A stretch of 64,000 nt of DNA from Euglena gracilis (taxonomy: Eukaryota; Euglenida; Euglenophyceae; Euglenales), in the NCBI GenBank assembly GCA_039621445.1, contig CP154955.1, forward strand, positions 22,964,064 to 23,028,063. Reading direction: 5' to 3'. Positions 28,464 through 38,898 of this stretch are shown in pieces; position 1 is the stretch's first letter, and each line of letters begins with the position of its first letter. Under the pieces are notes generated by a model. The model was not told the origin of the DNA. It was given only the letters and a program-made list of their open reading frames with translations, and did no database searches. Position numbers and translations under genes: made by a program.

Positions 28464-29362
28464 TGTGCTCCACGGTCATTATGGAGAACCCAATTGGCAC
28501 ACAAGGACCAGGACCCTTCCCCCCGTCAGACGTTTGGGCCATGTGGATGCAAGCAAACCAGGCGACCCCTTTCCTGAACTTCTCCAACCCCCCTTTGGGT
28601 GCCAGCTCTTCATCCTCAGTGGCAACATCGGCAGCAGCATCGTCACCAGCCCCAGCTAGACCCCACTAACCCCCATTGGCCAAAATCACATTGCTGGGGT
28701 TACGCCATTCTCTGCTCCATGCCCACCATCCCTTCATCCCACTTCCGAGGAAATTTGTTTTGATGACCGCGGCACCCTTGTATACCTGCCGCGTGGAGCC
28801 CTCCTCGATGTCAATCCAACCTACCTGCAATTGTTGAGGCATTTCAACAGGGAACCCGGCTGGGAAACCCTGCACGCCTCGTGGGCCTTCCCCAAAGCGG
28901 TGCTTTGTCCTTTGCAGCGTGGTGGGCGATCGAACTCGGCGATGGTGGGGAGAAAAATTGCAGAGCGAGCTCGCCTGTATCTCACCCGTCCTGTGTTTGA
29001 TGCTTGGTGGACTCCACTCTCCCACAAGAGCCACAAGTCAGACATACAAGGCAAAAAACAGCACTGGCGGCCAATGCAACTGAATAACGGTTCCTCTCCC
29101 GCATTGAAGCCTTGTTGGCCACGGGGCTATTTCAAAAGCCTGCCGAGAGCTCACCTCTGAGGGGGTTCAGAACAGCAATGACCCAAAAGTGATTCAAAGG
29201 CTGCGTGACCTTCACCCCCCTGAGCCTCCACCGCGCATCCCAGTGTCCGACTCTTCCCAAACGATTACCTTTCCTTCGTACCCGGAAAGCACAAAAGAGC
29301 GATTACAAAATTTGCGCAAAGCCATATTCGGGTTCCCAAAGGAGTCCGCACCGGGGCCAGAA
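28464..29362 (+). pseudogene. LINE-2 middle segment, inverted relative to its RT
   Basis: Decayed coding sequence on the plus strand. The pieces are FPPSDVWAMWMQANQATPF (28500s), then ETLHASWAFPKAVLCPLQRGG, then VIQRLRDLHPPEPPPR, ending FPKESAPGPEC at about 29,360. In non-LTR RTs of this type, the SAPGP string is followed directly by GLRPDHL. That string is precisely the start of the minus-strand RT piece at 28463. This block was therefore contiguous with the RT and has been flipped. Stops near 28669 and frame changes show decay. Confidence 0.6.
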
Positions 29363-29406
29363 TGCCTGGTCCAAAGGGGACATAGGGCATAGCCCTGGGA
29401 GGGGGA
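29363..29406 (+). other. Tail of element D 3' UTR with polypurine tract, inverted
   Basis: CCTGGTCCAA...GGCATAGCCCTGGGAGGGGGA matches the last bases of the A 3' UTR and abuts an LTR. It lies in plus orientation, whereas D is on the minus strand. Confidence 0.7.
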
Positions 29407-29720
29407 TGTGTACCAGGCGTATGCTTCTGTCCCCTTCCGTTGAGGAAGTTAGGATGGAAGCAGATCCTATTAGGATTTCCTAATGGGTGCCCCTTCTCTC
29501 TCCACAGGTGGTATTCTTATTCTGTTTTGTCTTTCCTTTTCTCCGGACCGGACTTGGTTATCCAGTCCGTCCTCCCTGCATTGCTCTGTGCGTTGCTTCT
29601 TGGGAAGTGGGAAAAGGGATTTTCTGTTACGCTGATTCTTAGTTCCCAAGTAGGTGCGCCAAGGCGAAAGCGAAGGCTTTTGGGAATCGGGAAAGGGGAA
29701 TTGGGAATCAGACGTACACT
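29407..29720 (+). repeat. 3' LTR of element D, now in inverted orientation
   Basis: 314 bp, the same length as the D 5' LTR (47217-47530) and about 97% identical (about ten differences by eye). It is followed by ATGTT (29721-29725), the complement of AACAT at 47531-47535 outside the 5' LTR. The matched duplication shows these are the two LTRs of one insertion, later inverted relative to each other. It contains the hairpin ATTAGG-ATTT-CCTAAT at 29469-29484. Confidence 0.85.
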
Positions 29721-29725
29721 ATGTT

Positions 29726-30170
29726 ACCCTTCATTCGAAAGTTCGTCGCATCAGACGTCCAGCGATGCTATCAGATCGCAGTAACTCTGCAATGTATTCT
29801 TATTTGCAGGTTCCGTGGAAATTTGCAAAAATCTCGCGAAGCCTAATTTCTGGGCCCTTTCAGCCAGATCCTGTACCAACGGTTTCCGGACTGGGAAATC
29901 AGCCTGAAAGGCTTCTATCCACTACTGTACATCATTTCTGCATGCTATTAGCCATTGGTTACAAGATGGCCAAATGGCATTTTTTGAATACCTTTGGCTG
30001 CATTCTGCCTGACGCCCCCACTGTACAGGCTGTAAGGCCTAGTAGCATTAAGAGGGCCATAGCCCACATTTTCCACTACATTTGAGCTTGCAGGCTCAGT
30101 TTTAAGGTGCACTAAAGTGCAAAATTAGGTATTTTCAAGTATCCAAGTCAAGAATTCAACTATCGTCGAA
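29726..30170. other. No gene seen; flank of element D
   Basis: Sequence next to the inverted D 3' LTR. It has no recognisable frame and may be LINE-2 5' UTR or older host DNA. Confidence 0.35.
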
Positions 30171-30182
30171 CCCACTTACAAG

Positions 30183-30294
30183 TCCTGCTGGTGCAGGCGG
30201 AAGAGGCAGAAGTCCTGCTGGTGCAGGCGGAAGAAGGCAGAAGTCCTGCTGGTGCAGGTGGAAGAAGGCAGAAGCCCTGCTGGTGCAGGCAGCT
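30183..30294 (+). repeat. Tandem repeat, about 30-33-bp unit
   Basis: Four imperfect copies of AGTCCTGCTGGTGCAGGYGG followed by an AAGARGGCAG part, lying at the start of the LINE-2 N-terminal region. Confidence 0.8.
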
Positions 30295-30954
30295 TTTTTC
30301 AAGTTACAAGGCCCTTTGGTGTTACTGCAGGAGCCCATCATGCTGTCTATGGCCGGTGTGGCCTTTATGGCTTATCTGGTTTCTTTGGGCCTGAAAAGGC
30401 CTCCACCAAGCCTTCTGGGCCTGAAAAGCCCCCCCCCCCCCCCAGCCACTGGGCCTGCACAGGCCCCCCCAATGGTCAGCCCCCCAATCACTGCATACCC
30501 ACCCCTTCTATCGTGCCCAACCACTGCAAACCAATCATGCATACAACCATTCTTTGGGTCTCCAAAGGTCACCCATCATCAACCTTTCCATTTCCATGCA
30601 GGGCAACCTTCTGGTGCTGATATCTTCCCCAGTCAACCCCCCAGATTGCTTTCAAACATTGTCCTCCATCCTTGCCCCTGTCATTTCACACCAGGCATCA
30701 GACATCTTTTCACAGTTTTGGTTTTCATTGCCAGACTCAGGGCCAGTGGCTGCACCAACATCTGTTGTAAGCCCCCCACTGCCACCTGGAACCTGTTTGC
30801 ATTCCTTCTCTGTGCATTCTCTTTTGCTTTCTTTGCTTTGTTGGAAAGTGGCAGTGAAAACCTGTGTCCTGAAGGGAAACCCCTTTATGCTGTTGACACT
30901 TTTTGCAGCAGTTTTGACTTGACATTGACACCCCAACCCCTCAGTGACACTGTT

Positions 30955-31215
30955 TTGCCCCAGTGTCCTGCAAAGTCACTGGGCCTGCAAAGGCCCCCCT
31001 GTGACACCATTTCGGTCTGTTGCACCATTTGCCCCAGTGGCCTGCAAAGGCCCTGGGCCTGCAAAGGCCCCCCTCCAACACCATTTTGCCCCAGTGGCCT
31101 GCAAAGGCCCTGGGCCTGCCAAGGCCCTGGGCCTGCAAAGGCCCCCCCGTGACAGGTTTTTGTCCTGTTGCAGCGTTTTGTCGGAGTGGGCTGCAAAGGC
31201 CATGGGCCTGCAAAG
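30955..31215 (+). repeat. Minisatellite of GGCCTGCAAAGGCCC units
   Basis: Repeated blocks of CCCCAGTGGCCTGCAAAGG and GGGCCTGCAAAGGCCCCCC, read as GLQRP/ACKGP. Each unit contains the inverted repeat GGCCTGCAAAGGCC. Confidence 0.8.
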
Positions 31216-31539
31216 GGCCCCCCCTAACACCAATTTTGCTCTCAGCCTGAAAAGCCCCCGACAAACTGGCAAACCATGTTCCTCCACATTTTGACTGCAA
31301 CAGTGGCCCCCCTGCCAGACAGCACCACTTTTTGGTCTGCAACAATGGCCCCCCAGCCAGACAGTTCTGCCAGATTCTGTTCGCCTGCAACCTCCGCACC
31401 TCAGCAAAATGAACTTGACCACCCCCACGTTCCCTGTCCGCTGAAAGGAAAAAAACCACCCATCGTGGGCCAAACAAAGAAAAGTGCTTGTGCCTTACAC
31501 TCCTGCACACAGCCTACCCTGGCAGCATCGGGGGGAGCA

Positions 31540-31593
31540 GGACGAGGTCGGTCTTTGCTGACCTGTGGGGACATTGAAAGGAACCCCGGACCT
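31540..31593 (+). other. 2A-like ribosome-skipping motif
   Basis: GRGRSLLTCGDIERNPGP is followed by Pro. The core D-[VI]-E-x-N-P-G-P is complete, and the preceding leucine-rich stretch is of the kind active 2A peptides need. 2A sequences are known at N-termini of some non-LTR retrotransposons. Skipping would occur between the Gly and the last Pro. Confidence 0.7.
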
Positions 31594-31655
31594 CCTGCAG
31601 ACCCACCATTTGTTTCGGGTGAGGATATTGACATGGCACCAGCATCACAAAGCAA

Positions 31656-32196
31656 ACCCATCCACCCGGTTTGGGTGTGCCCAAGGCACTTGGGGTTGGG
31701 TCCATGGGCATTCCAGGAAAACCCATGGGGAGGGTGTGGAAGGAGGGAGCCTCTGACCAGTCAAACCTGGGCAGGCCGCATGGCCAGTCAAACCTGACCA
31801 CGCAAAAGGAAATCCTACTCTACAAAACCAACTGCCGGCGACAGCATTTGCCCCGGGGGGAAAGTAGAGAGGGGGGGGGGTTGGCTTAGGCCAGAAAAGT
31901 TGTGCTGTCTGGCAGCCTTAAGGCCTCAAACGGCCGAAAAGAAAAGAAAGGGAAAGGAAAAGAGGCCGTCGGCCCTGTGCGCTGCGTGTCACACGCCCGC
32001 GAGAGGGGAGAGGGGAGAGGGGTGTGCATGCATGCGCACGGAATCCTGCACATGGCAGCATCCCGGTGGGAACTTACTAGCGGCGAATACCGCAAGGGGC
32101 CTTCGAAGGGGCTGTTCGGGCGAATACCCAAACAGGGTGCCAGGCGAATACCCGACGAGGGTGCTGAAAGACGCCGCATTGGCGCTTACAGACACC
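31656..32196 (-). other. 3' UTR of element D
   Basis: Matches A 26802-27250 in reverse orientation. Examples are the GGCTTAGGCC block near 31890, the CTGTCTGGCAGCCTTAAGG string near 31905 and ACTGCCGGCGACAGC near 31833. It ends abruptly at about 31656 against LINE-2. Confidence 0.8.
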
Positions 32197-35100
32197 TCAC
32201 CTGCCTTTATCGGCTGGGCGTTCGCGCACCTCACGCCAGTAGTCGTGTTGGGGATCCCCTAATGGGTCCTCAACCAACTCCAGTTGGCGTGGGGAACGCG
32301 GCGGAGCTGATTCACTCCGAATGGTGTCGAGCTCCGGATTGTTGACATAAAGGAAGGGGTCTCCCAGTCCTTGATCCAATTATCCGGCAGCTTCTCCCTG
32401 GTACGTTCAGCATGATGCTGAAGATACCGTTGGAGCTGCTCCCAGAAAATTCTGGGCAGCATCACCGGCCAGATGATGTAATTCATCCGGGGGTGATTCG
32501 CAGGAACCTGCGGGGCCATCCCCGGGGTCTGCTTGAAGTTGATGTCATACATCCACCTCGCTGTCCGAGCTCTTGCGGTATGGGCCCGTAATACAGCCGC
32601 CAACCAACCTCTGAAGTCCACCAAATCGTGTTCTTCAGGAGGCCACAGTGGCAAGGCGTATCCGCCATGCTGACGCTTGGAGAACAGGGGGTAAACCTGT
32701 GTCTCCCAGTCGCCATCAGTCCAGAGGTAAGGAATTCTTACCTTGGCGTGTTCCTCGACGGCGAGGCGCATTGCCCCAGCGTCGATCTGGAACTCACGGG
32801 CCATTCCCGTGTGGCGGTAGCTTTCTACCTTTCGGAAGTCGGAGTGCTTCAGGCGGCCTTCCACCTGCTTGTACTCCTTCTTCCACTTCTCCAGTGTCTC
32901 CCAGTGCTGGGGGACAATGGTGGTGACTGCACCATCAGCAGTCTGCACGAACTTACCTCCTATACAGTTGATGAACAGGGCAGGGATATCCCTGTCGTGA
33001 GCATTCTCACTGTAGGAGTAGTTCAAGCTGTGCTTCCAGGCGCTCAGGCACTCGCCACATACGAGCGCCGCACAGTTCGGCACATATGCCCTGTGATGGA
33101 ATCACGAGGATTGCACCTGCCGCTTGCACACATGCACAAGCGGTTGGTTGTGCCGCACATGGTGGCACACGGTGCACGTCCAGGCAAAGGACGTGCCGTG
33201 CTTGAAATCCCACACGCAGTCCTCGCCAAAGTACTGTGCCAGTACTCTGGGTGAGCGCCTATTCCAGAATGTCCAGGTATGTTCCGGGACATAGTGGAAA
33301 GGTTTTCCTCGGACGAAGAGGGGCTGAATCCATCGATTCAGTGACCCTTTCTGGGGCCTAAGAGCAGCCAGTTTCTTCGTCCTCTCTTCCACGGTGCCTA
33401 GTCTGGTCAGGATATCCTGGGTCCAGAGCTGGGCATCCGCAGACACAGGAGGTGAAGCAGGTTCATCCTGCTCCTCATCCGTCGATCCGGCGGAAGATTA
33501 GGCCTGACGACCACGAGCCTTACCTTTCGGTTTGCTCTGGCCGTACCCGGACGATGCAACGGCCGAATAGTCGTGCATTGTCGTAGGGCCTTTCGGCTTT
33601 CCGCCAGTCTGACCTCCAGCGCCACCTTTCGGGGGTGGTTTCCCATCACCGCCTTTGGCAGGGGCCTGACAGGGTGCAGCACCCGGTTTGCCTCCTTTCG
33701 GCTTCGCACTCCCGGAATCAGGAGGCGACGCCTGCAGCTTACTCCTAGTATCAGGAGCCGATGGTGCCGGAGTAGACGTTTGCCGTCTGGGCGAAGCGGG
33801 CATACTGACCGCTGGGTCGCGCATGACGCTCCGAGGGGTCGGCACTCGTTCCTGGGGTTGTTCAGCCGGCCGTTGCCGAGCACGTTCATCCTGTCCGACG
33901 AGGCGTGGCACTGTGGTCGTCACCGGAATCGGTGCTTCCACAGGCGCTGGCACTCCCAGCAACTCTGCCATTGTCCTCGGTACGGCAGGGACCCTGCGCG
34001 GTGGCGGTGGTCGTGGGGGTATCTCCTCCACTTCCATTTCGACATCCGGTCTAGGAGGTTGATCCTCCACAACCGCTGGCTGCTACGGGAGGTTGATCCT
34101 CCGGTGTAGCCGGTGCCGCAGATGGCTCTGTCAGCTGGGGTTCATCCCCTGAAGATGGTTGTACTGCTGCCGGAGGTGGGGGTGTGGGGACACCGACATC
34201 TGGTGTCTCCACGACCTCTCCGGCGGAGCGTGATGCTACGCCTCCACCTCGTGGCGTTAGTGCAGCAGCCACGGCAGTAATGCCAGTGTCTACGGCGCCG
34301 AGCACACGGCCTCCTAATGAGGTGCGTGCTGCGCGGCTGGTAGGTTCTTCGAGGATATCCTCGACGACCATACCAGTCACCTCGGCTGGAGGCTCAGCCG
34401 TTGGGACAGGCGTAGCAGCCACAGGTATATCCCCTGCGGGCGCTCCGTCGGGCCTAGGCTGTGCCGGAGCATGCAGAACAGCGTAGAGGATATCCTCCAC
34501 GTTCTCACCTTCCTCCTCAGGAAGTTCCTGGTCTCCACCTACCGGTGGACAGAAGGGAGCCGTCGCGGGAGCCGGGGAAACCGATCGTTCCCCTGCCGCT
34601 CGCGGGGCAGAGACGAAGGATACAGCCGTTCTTGTTGGAGACGGCGGCGCTGCATCCAGAATGGTGACGGAGGGGCTGCGGTCGCGTTCCTCCCGCCGCG
34701 GAATCGCGGTGGTGGAAGCGACTGACGCCTCACGTCTCCTTCGCGCCAGAGGTTCATCCTCTGGGGCGATGAAGGCGCGCAGATCCTCGGGCGAACGAGG
34801 ATCGTCGGGGTGCCATCGGCATCCCTGGGCATCCGCCAGCCTGTAAAAGGCCAGCGTACTGCTGTTGGCGCTGTTGGGCCAGGTTGGCGGCCATGATGGC
34901 TGCACCCAGGCGTTGGCAGGCCTGTTTGGGCCCAGGAAGCCGCGGTAACGCGTGTCCTCCCAGACCTCGAAAAAGCCCTCGTCGAACTCCTGAACGCATG
35001 CCAGAATCGGCATACGCTGGTCGAGGATGGCCTTCGGTTGAGACATCAGCGGGAGGAATACCTCCCGGTCGAGGGTACCGCCAAACTGTCGCCGCAAGTG

Positions 35101-37707
35101 TTCTTCCAAGCTCATATCAGCCAGGTGCCAGTTGGGGCGCAGGTGGCCGAGAATACGACGACGAGGACCCTCGATGGCGTCACCGTAATCCGGTGGCAGG
35201 CTTTCCATACCAGGCCTATCGTCCTGGGGGTCACGGAGATGTATATACACCTCCATGACGTAGGTGGTCCAGGCTCGCCACCAGAACTGCTGCAGCATAA
35301 AAATACGCTGCTTGTGGACGCGGCGACTTTTGCCCTGGACATCCGGGGCGTCGCGGCACACATGCACAAGCATGCGGCGTCCCATCTCCAGGCCCGGGTT
35401 ATCCCGAGGCGGTGGAGGACTTCCGCGTACGCCGAATCCCCAGAAGTCGACAGGAAATTCCTGCCGGCAGTACTTACAACAGAGGTCATACCTCTGTGGG
35501 TAAGCCAGGGAAACATGCTTAACGCGGAAGGTGGAGCCGTAATGGCTCACCAGCCACACCTGGAGGTTGTTGCACCACAACACCTCGATCAGGCGTTCGA
35601 TGTCGGGGTGCAGTCGGTAGAATTCCCACTGCACGCCGAGGGGTCCGACTGTATGAATACAGTCGAAGATTGCCTTCAGCCTTCGGGCCAACACACGCTG
35701 GTCCCGAAAACCCAACTGGTGCAGGTAACTGCGACCAGTGGAATCGCTGAAGAGACCCCAGTTCTGGCAGGGGTATCCCAGCCAAAACCAGAGCTCCCAG
35801 AAACCTGGCTGGGCATCCAGCAAAGGTCTGCCACCTTCACCTTCGAAGGCGTACAGATCTATTCCGTAATGGAATAGTGTGACTCTGTTCTCAGTGTGGC
35901 GTAATACCACATCGATGACTGCTTGTGGAGAAGTGACGGGGCGGTTTCCTGCAACAGGGTAATCATGCTGCATTCGCCAGCCTTCGTCCTCCACCTCCTC
36001 CTTGAACCTGAGCATATGCTCAAAGTCCGAGAGGACTTCTGCTGGTTCTTCTTCCTCCTCACGTGCTGTTCCCTTACCTTTACCCTCACCCTTCCCTTTG
36101 CCGGCCACGCCTTTGCCTTCTCCCTTGCCTTTGCCCTCGGCCTTGCCTGTCTCCTTTCCCGTCTGGCAAATACCAGAGGGTCGGGCGCTCGGTGCCGCAG
36201 GAGTCGGTTCGGTTCCTTCCCATTCCATCTCTGGGGAGGGACCTGGCCGCTCCGCTGCACGTCACGGTGACGGCGTGGCTGGGCGCTGGCTAGGAGCCTG
36301 GCGTGGGCTTGGTTTCGGCGTAGGGGGTCGCGGCTCCTTCCATACCGGAGGGATCGGCGGTGGCATTACGGCAACAGGACGGCTCCTCGCCACCTGTGCC
36401 TCTGCCGGTGGTCGTCCAGCCGGGGTATCCTGGCTAGTTTCCACTTGCATTGCCAAACCGCCTTCCGCGTCCCGTGGGCTGGGTCGCCTGGGCTGTGGGG
36501 TAAGGTTCTCCGTAACCCTATCGCGCTTCAGGGTGGCAGGTAATCCTGCCGCTCCTGCCGGGGGCTCACCGGGTAATACCGGGGTCGCCACCCGCAGCTG
36601 CGGTTGGTACGGATGGTAGGGGGTGTATCCACGACCCTGAAGGGCAGCCAGAGAGGCGTAATACCTCGTCCGGTGCTCTTCAGACGCGAATACTGGCTCC
36701 TGCAGGAAGTGCCGAGCAAGCTCATCCTGCTCGGTTCCCGAAGGTGCCATGTGATAGTAGGGAGTCTCCTGCCGACGGGGGATATCCCCAGTCTGGGCAG
36801 GGGCTGCACTAGACGGTCGGGCTGCCTCACGGTGGGGAGGTTCATCCTCCACCACTATGGGCTCCGCCTGTTTCCGTGGCTCAACGCCAGGGACAGGGGC
36901 GACCGATGGTGCCCGAGGCATCCAGTGCATGAACATGTGTCGGACGTATGCCTCAGGGGGCACGTCCGACTGTCCGGCTGGGAGCACGCGTGCGCCGCGC
37001 GGGTAATCCGCGTGCGTGGCGTACCGCGAGACAAATTGCTCCGCTGGCGGCTCGCGCGGCGGCATTCGCTGCGGCGAGGGCGAGCGAGCAAAAATTCTCG
37101 TCATCCCAGGTGGGACATGCACAGCCTCACCTACCGGTGGGGGCGTGTACTCACGCATATGCACGGTGTGGGATCCCACCGGCGTCTGCGTTTGCAGCAT
37201 GGGCGGTACATACACGCCCAGATCCATCATGGTCTCGCCAGGCTCAAATCCGAAATCGGATGCCGACGAGAAATACCGTCTCCCTGTCATCAGGGCCTGA
37301 CCACAGGGACACAACTGAGCCACAGGGGTGTTGGCTACCACCAACAACTGAGCACAGTATGCATCCCAAAGGGCTTGCATAAAGGGCTCCGTTGGGGGGT
37401 GTGCGCACATACGCATCGCCCGCTCCAACGTCTGCGTAGTGCGGAAGATCATCTCTCCCGCATACGGGGGCAGGCGCGATCTGCGCTGCGCTGGTGGCTG
37501 AGGTGCCGGCTGCTGGACGGCAGATGGATCTGGTACCGCATATGCGGACCGGCTGCTGGTAGCCGCGGCGAATACCGGGGCTGAAACCCTCTCGGCATGT
37601 GGGGCACCCGGAATCGGGGCCTCGGCATACTGAGGGTACTGGGGGTATGGCGCGCCAGAAGGCTGTGGCCATGGTGGACCTGGTCCAGGTCCGCGCCCAG
37701 GCAGCAT
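32197..37707 (-). pseudogene. ORF3 of element D, broken
   Basis: This is the homologue of A's ORF3 and has nearly the same length. Open pieces are 37707-36262 (MLPGRG..., proline-rich) and 36228-34051. The second has the (GK)n tract, PGFWELWFWLGYPCQNWG, CKYCRQEFPVDFWGFG, then DEP-rich repeats. The 33889-33102 pieces are in mixed frames and hold SLNRWIQPLFVRG and CTVCHHV...HVC. 33083-32259 (PNCAALVCGECL..., FINCIGG..., NYIIWPVMLPRIFWEQL) follows, and the true C end is near 32197 in another frame (LVEDPLGDPQHDYW). Conserved blocks alternate with freely diverged low-complexity regions. The aromatic and cysteine/histidine positions are kept between copies, which argues that ORF3 was under selection before D decayed. 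Confidence 0.75.
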
Positions 37708-37809
37708 GATGCTACCCGAACGACGACGACAACGAAGGGTAACCTTGTTGTCAGTCGCTTTGAGTGCGAGAGCACTGAAAAAGCAAGGCTTCTATCTTAA
37801 TCAAAAACT

Positions 37810-37842
37810 CTGCGAGAAAGATAGAGAAAGAAGGAAGTGCAA
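37810..37842 (-). promoter_or_regulatory. Candidate acceptor upstream of ORF3 in element D
   Basis: On the minus strand a pyrimidine run ends TATCTTTCTCGCAG|AGTTTTTG, 102 nt before ATG 37707. It is the counterpart of 13985 in A. Confidence 0.5.
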
Positions 37843-37969
37843 GGGGGGGTATAAACACGAAACATTCACATGAAACACACGCATTCTCCAGAACGAAATC
37901 GTTTCAGAATGTGTTTATGTTTATGTCTATGTTATTGCGCTTGTTCCACAGCTTCCAATCCTGCTGGAT

Positions 37970-38898
37970 TTAACCAACAAAACTGGATGCTGGCTCCCAA
38001 GTGTCCTCCTCTGGCCCATACCCTCTCCAGCGAACTTTCCAGTAGTGCACACCCCTGTCGACCTTGTGGTCTATTATCTTATCGACCACAAAGTCGTCCG
38101 TTTCAGGTAATCTGGAACGGGGCTTGAAATATAGGCAGGGGAAAGCTTTTCCGTCTGGGGGGCTTAGGTACGGTTTGAAGTCGTCCATATGGACGTCCTC
38201 AATCCTGTTGGGCAAGGCAACTTTATACCGCCCGCTTCTACCTAACTTCTCCAAAATTTCGCATGGGCCGAGCCAAAGAGGATCTAGCTTGGAAGATTGC
38301 ATGCGGGTGCGGTTATTCCGTACCCACACGCGGTCACCTGGACTATACACAGGTGTGTTGAAGTTCTGTAAAAACGATTTCCGTTTGTTGGAATGAATTT
38401 CTGTGATACGTGATTGGACTGCAGAGCGGAGTGATTCCACTTCTGCAAACCACGTTTCACAGCAGACGCTACTTCGGGCAGGTCTCTCCGAGGGGATATC
38501 CCCTATGGCCGGAGGGTCTCGTCCGAAAACAATTTTGTACGGTGAGTGTGGTAATACCAACCCTGGCAAGGTATTGATGTAAAATAAACACCAATGAAGA
38601 ACGGATAACCAATTCTTACCCGAGTCAGCCAGTGAAAGGCGAAGCATATTGACAACGGATTTCACGGCTGCCTCGGCTCTACCATTGCCTTTCGGGCGTT
38701 ATATAATGGAAAATTGCTGCTCAATGCCGAGTAAACCGCACAAAGTTGTGAAAACCCGCGAAGAGATCAAGTGGTCTTGATCACTCACGATTTCGTTCGG
38801 TAAACCCATTAAGCAGATACATTTCTCCAGGAATACGGATGCCAAAATTTGGGCTGTCAACCCTGCTTTCCGGCATGGAATGGCTACTATGTACCCAC
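37970..38898 (-). pseudogene. pol: Integrase C-terminal half and chromodomain of element D
   Basis: 38665-37970 carries KSVVNMLRLSLADS (start of the region after the catalytic Glu), DRVWVRNNRTR...WLGPCEI (GPF/Y-type) and VVDKIIDHKV...WKVRWRGYGPEEDTWEP (chromodomain). It stops right after SSFVG, shorter than A. The catalytic core between 38898 and 38665 is in other frames (IVSDQDHLIS equivalent near 38780). Confidence 0.8.

Larger units (their letters stand above)
30283..31655 (+). pseudogene. LINE-2 N-terminal region, low complexity, ending in a 2A-like motif
   Basis: Two frames (30283-31152 and 31276-31655) cover a proline-rich, repeat-laden leader. The leader contains GLQRP/ACKGP repeats, a hydrophobic patch LFAFLLCAFSFAFFALL, and then the 2A-like motif at 31540-31593 with PADPPFVSGEDIDMAP behind it. 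This fits the N-terminus of a non-LTR retrotransposon in which a 2A peptide separates a leader from the rest. A frame change lies between 31152 and 31276. At about 31656 it stops abruptly against the 3' UTR of element D. It is probably the 5' end of the same LINE-2, but it could be another copy. Confidence 0.5.

Noticed and set aside
28464-29362. Pure twin-priming 5' inversion of LINE-2
   Set aside because: The breakpoints fit, but the outer flank is the inverted tail of element D and a further N-terminal LINE-2 block lies beyond it, so one twin-primed insertion does not explain the whole arrangement.
30183-30294. CRISPR-like array
   Set aside because: The units are contiguous tandem repeats without unique spacers, in a eukaryotic retroelement.
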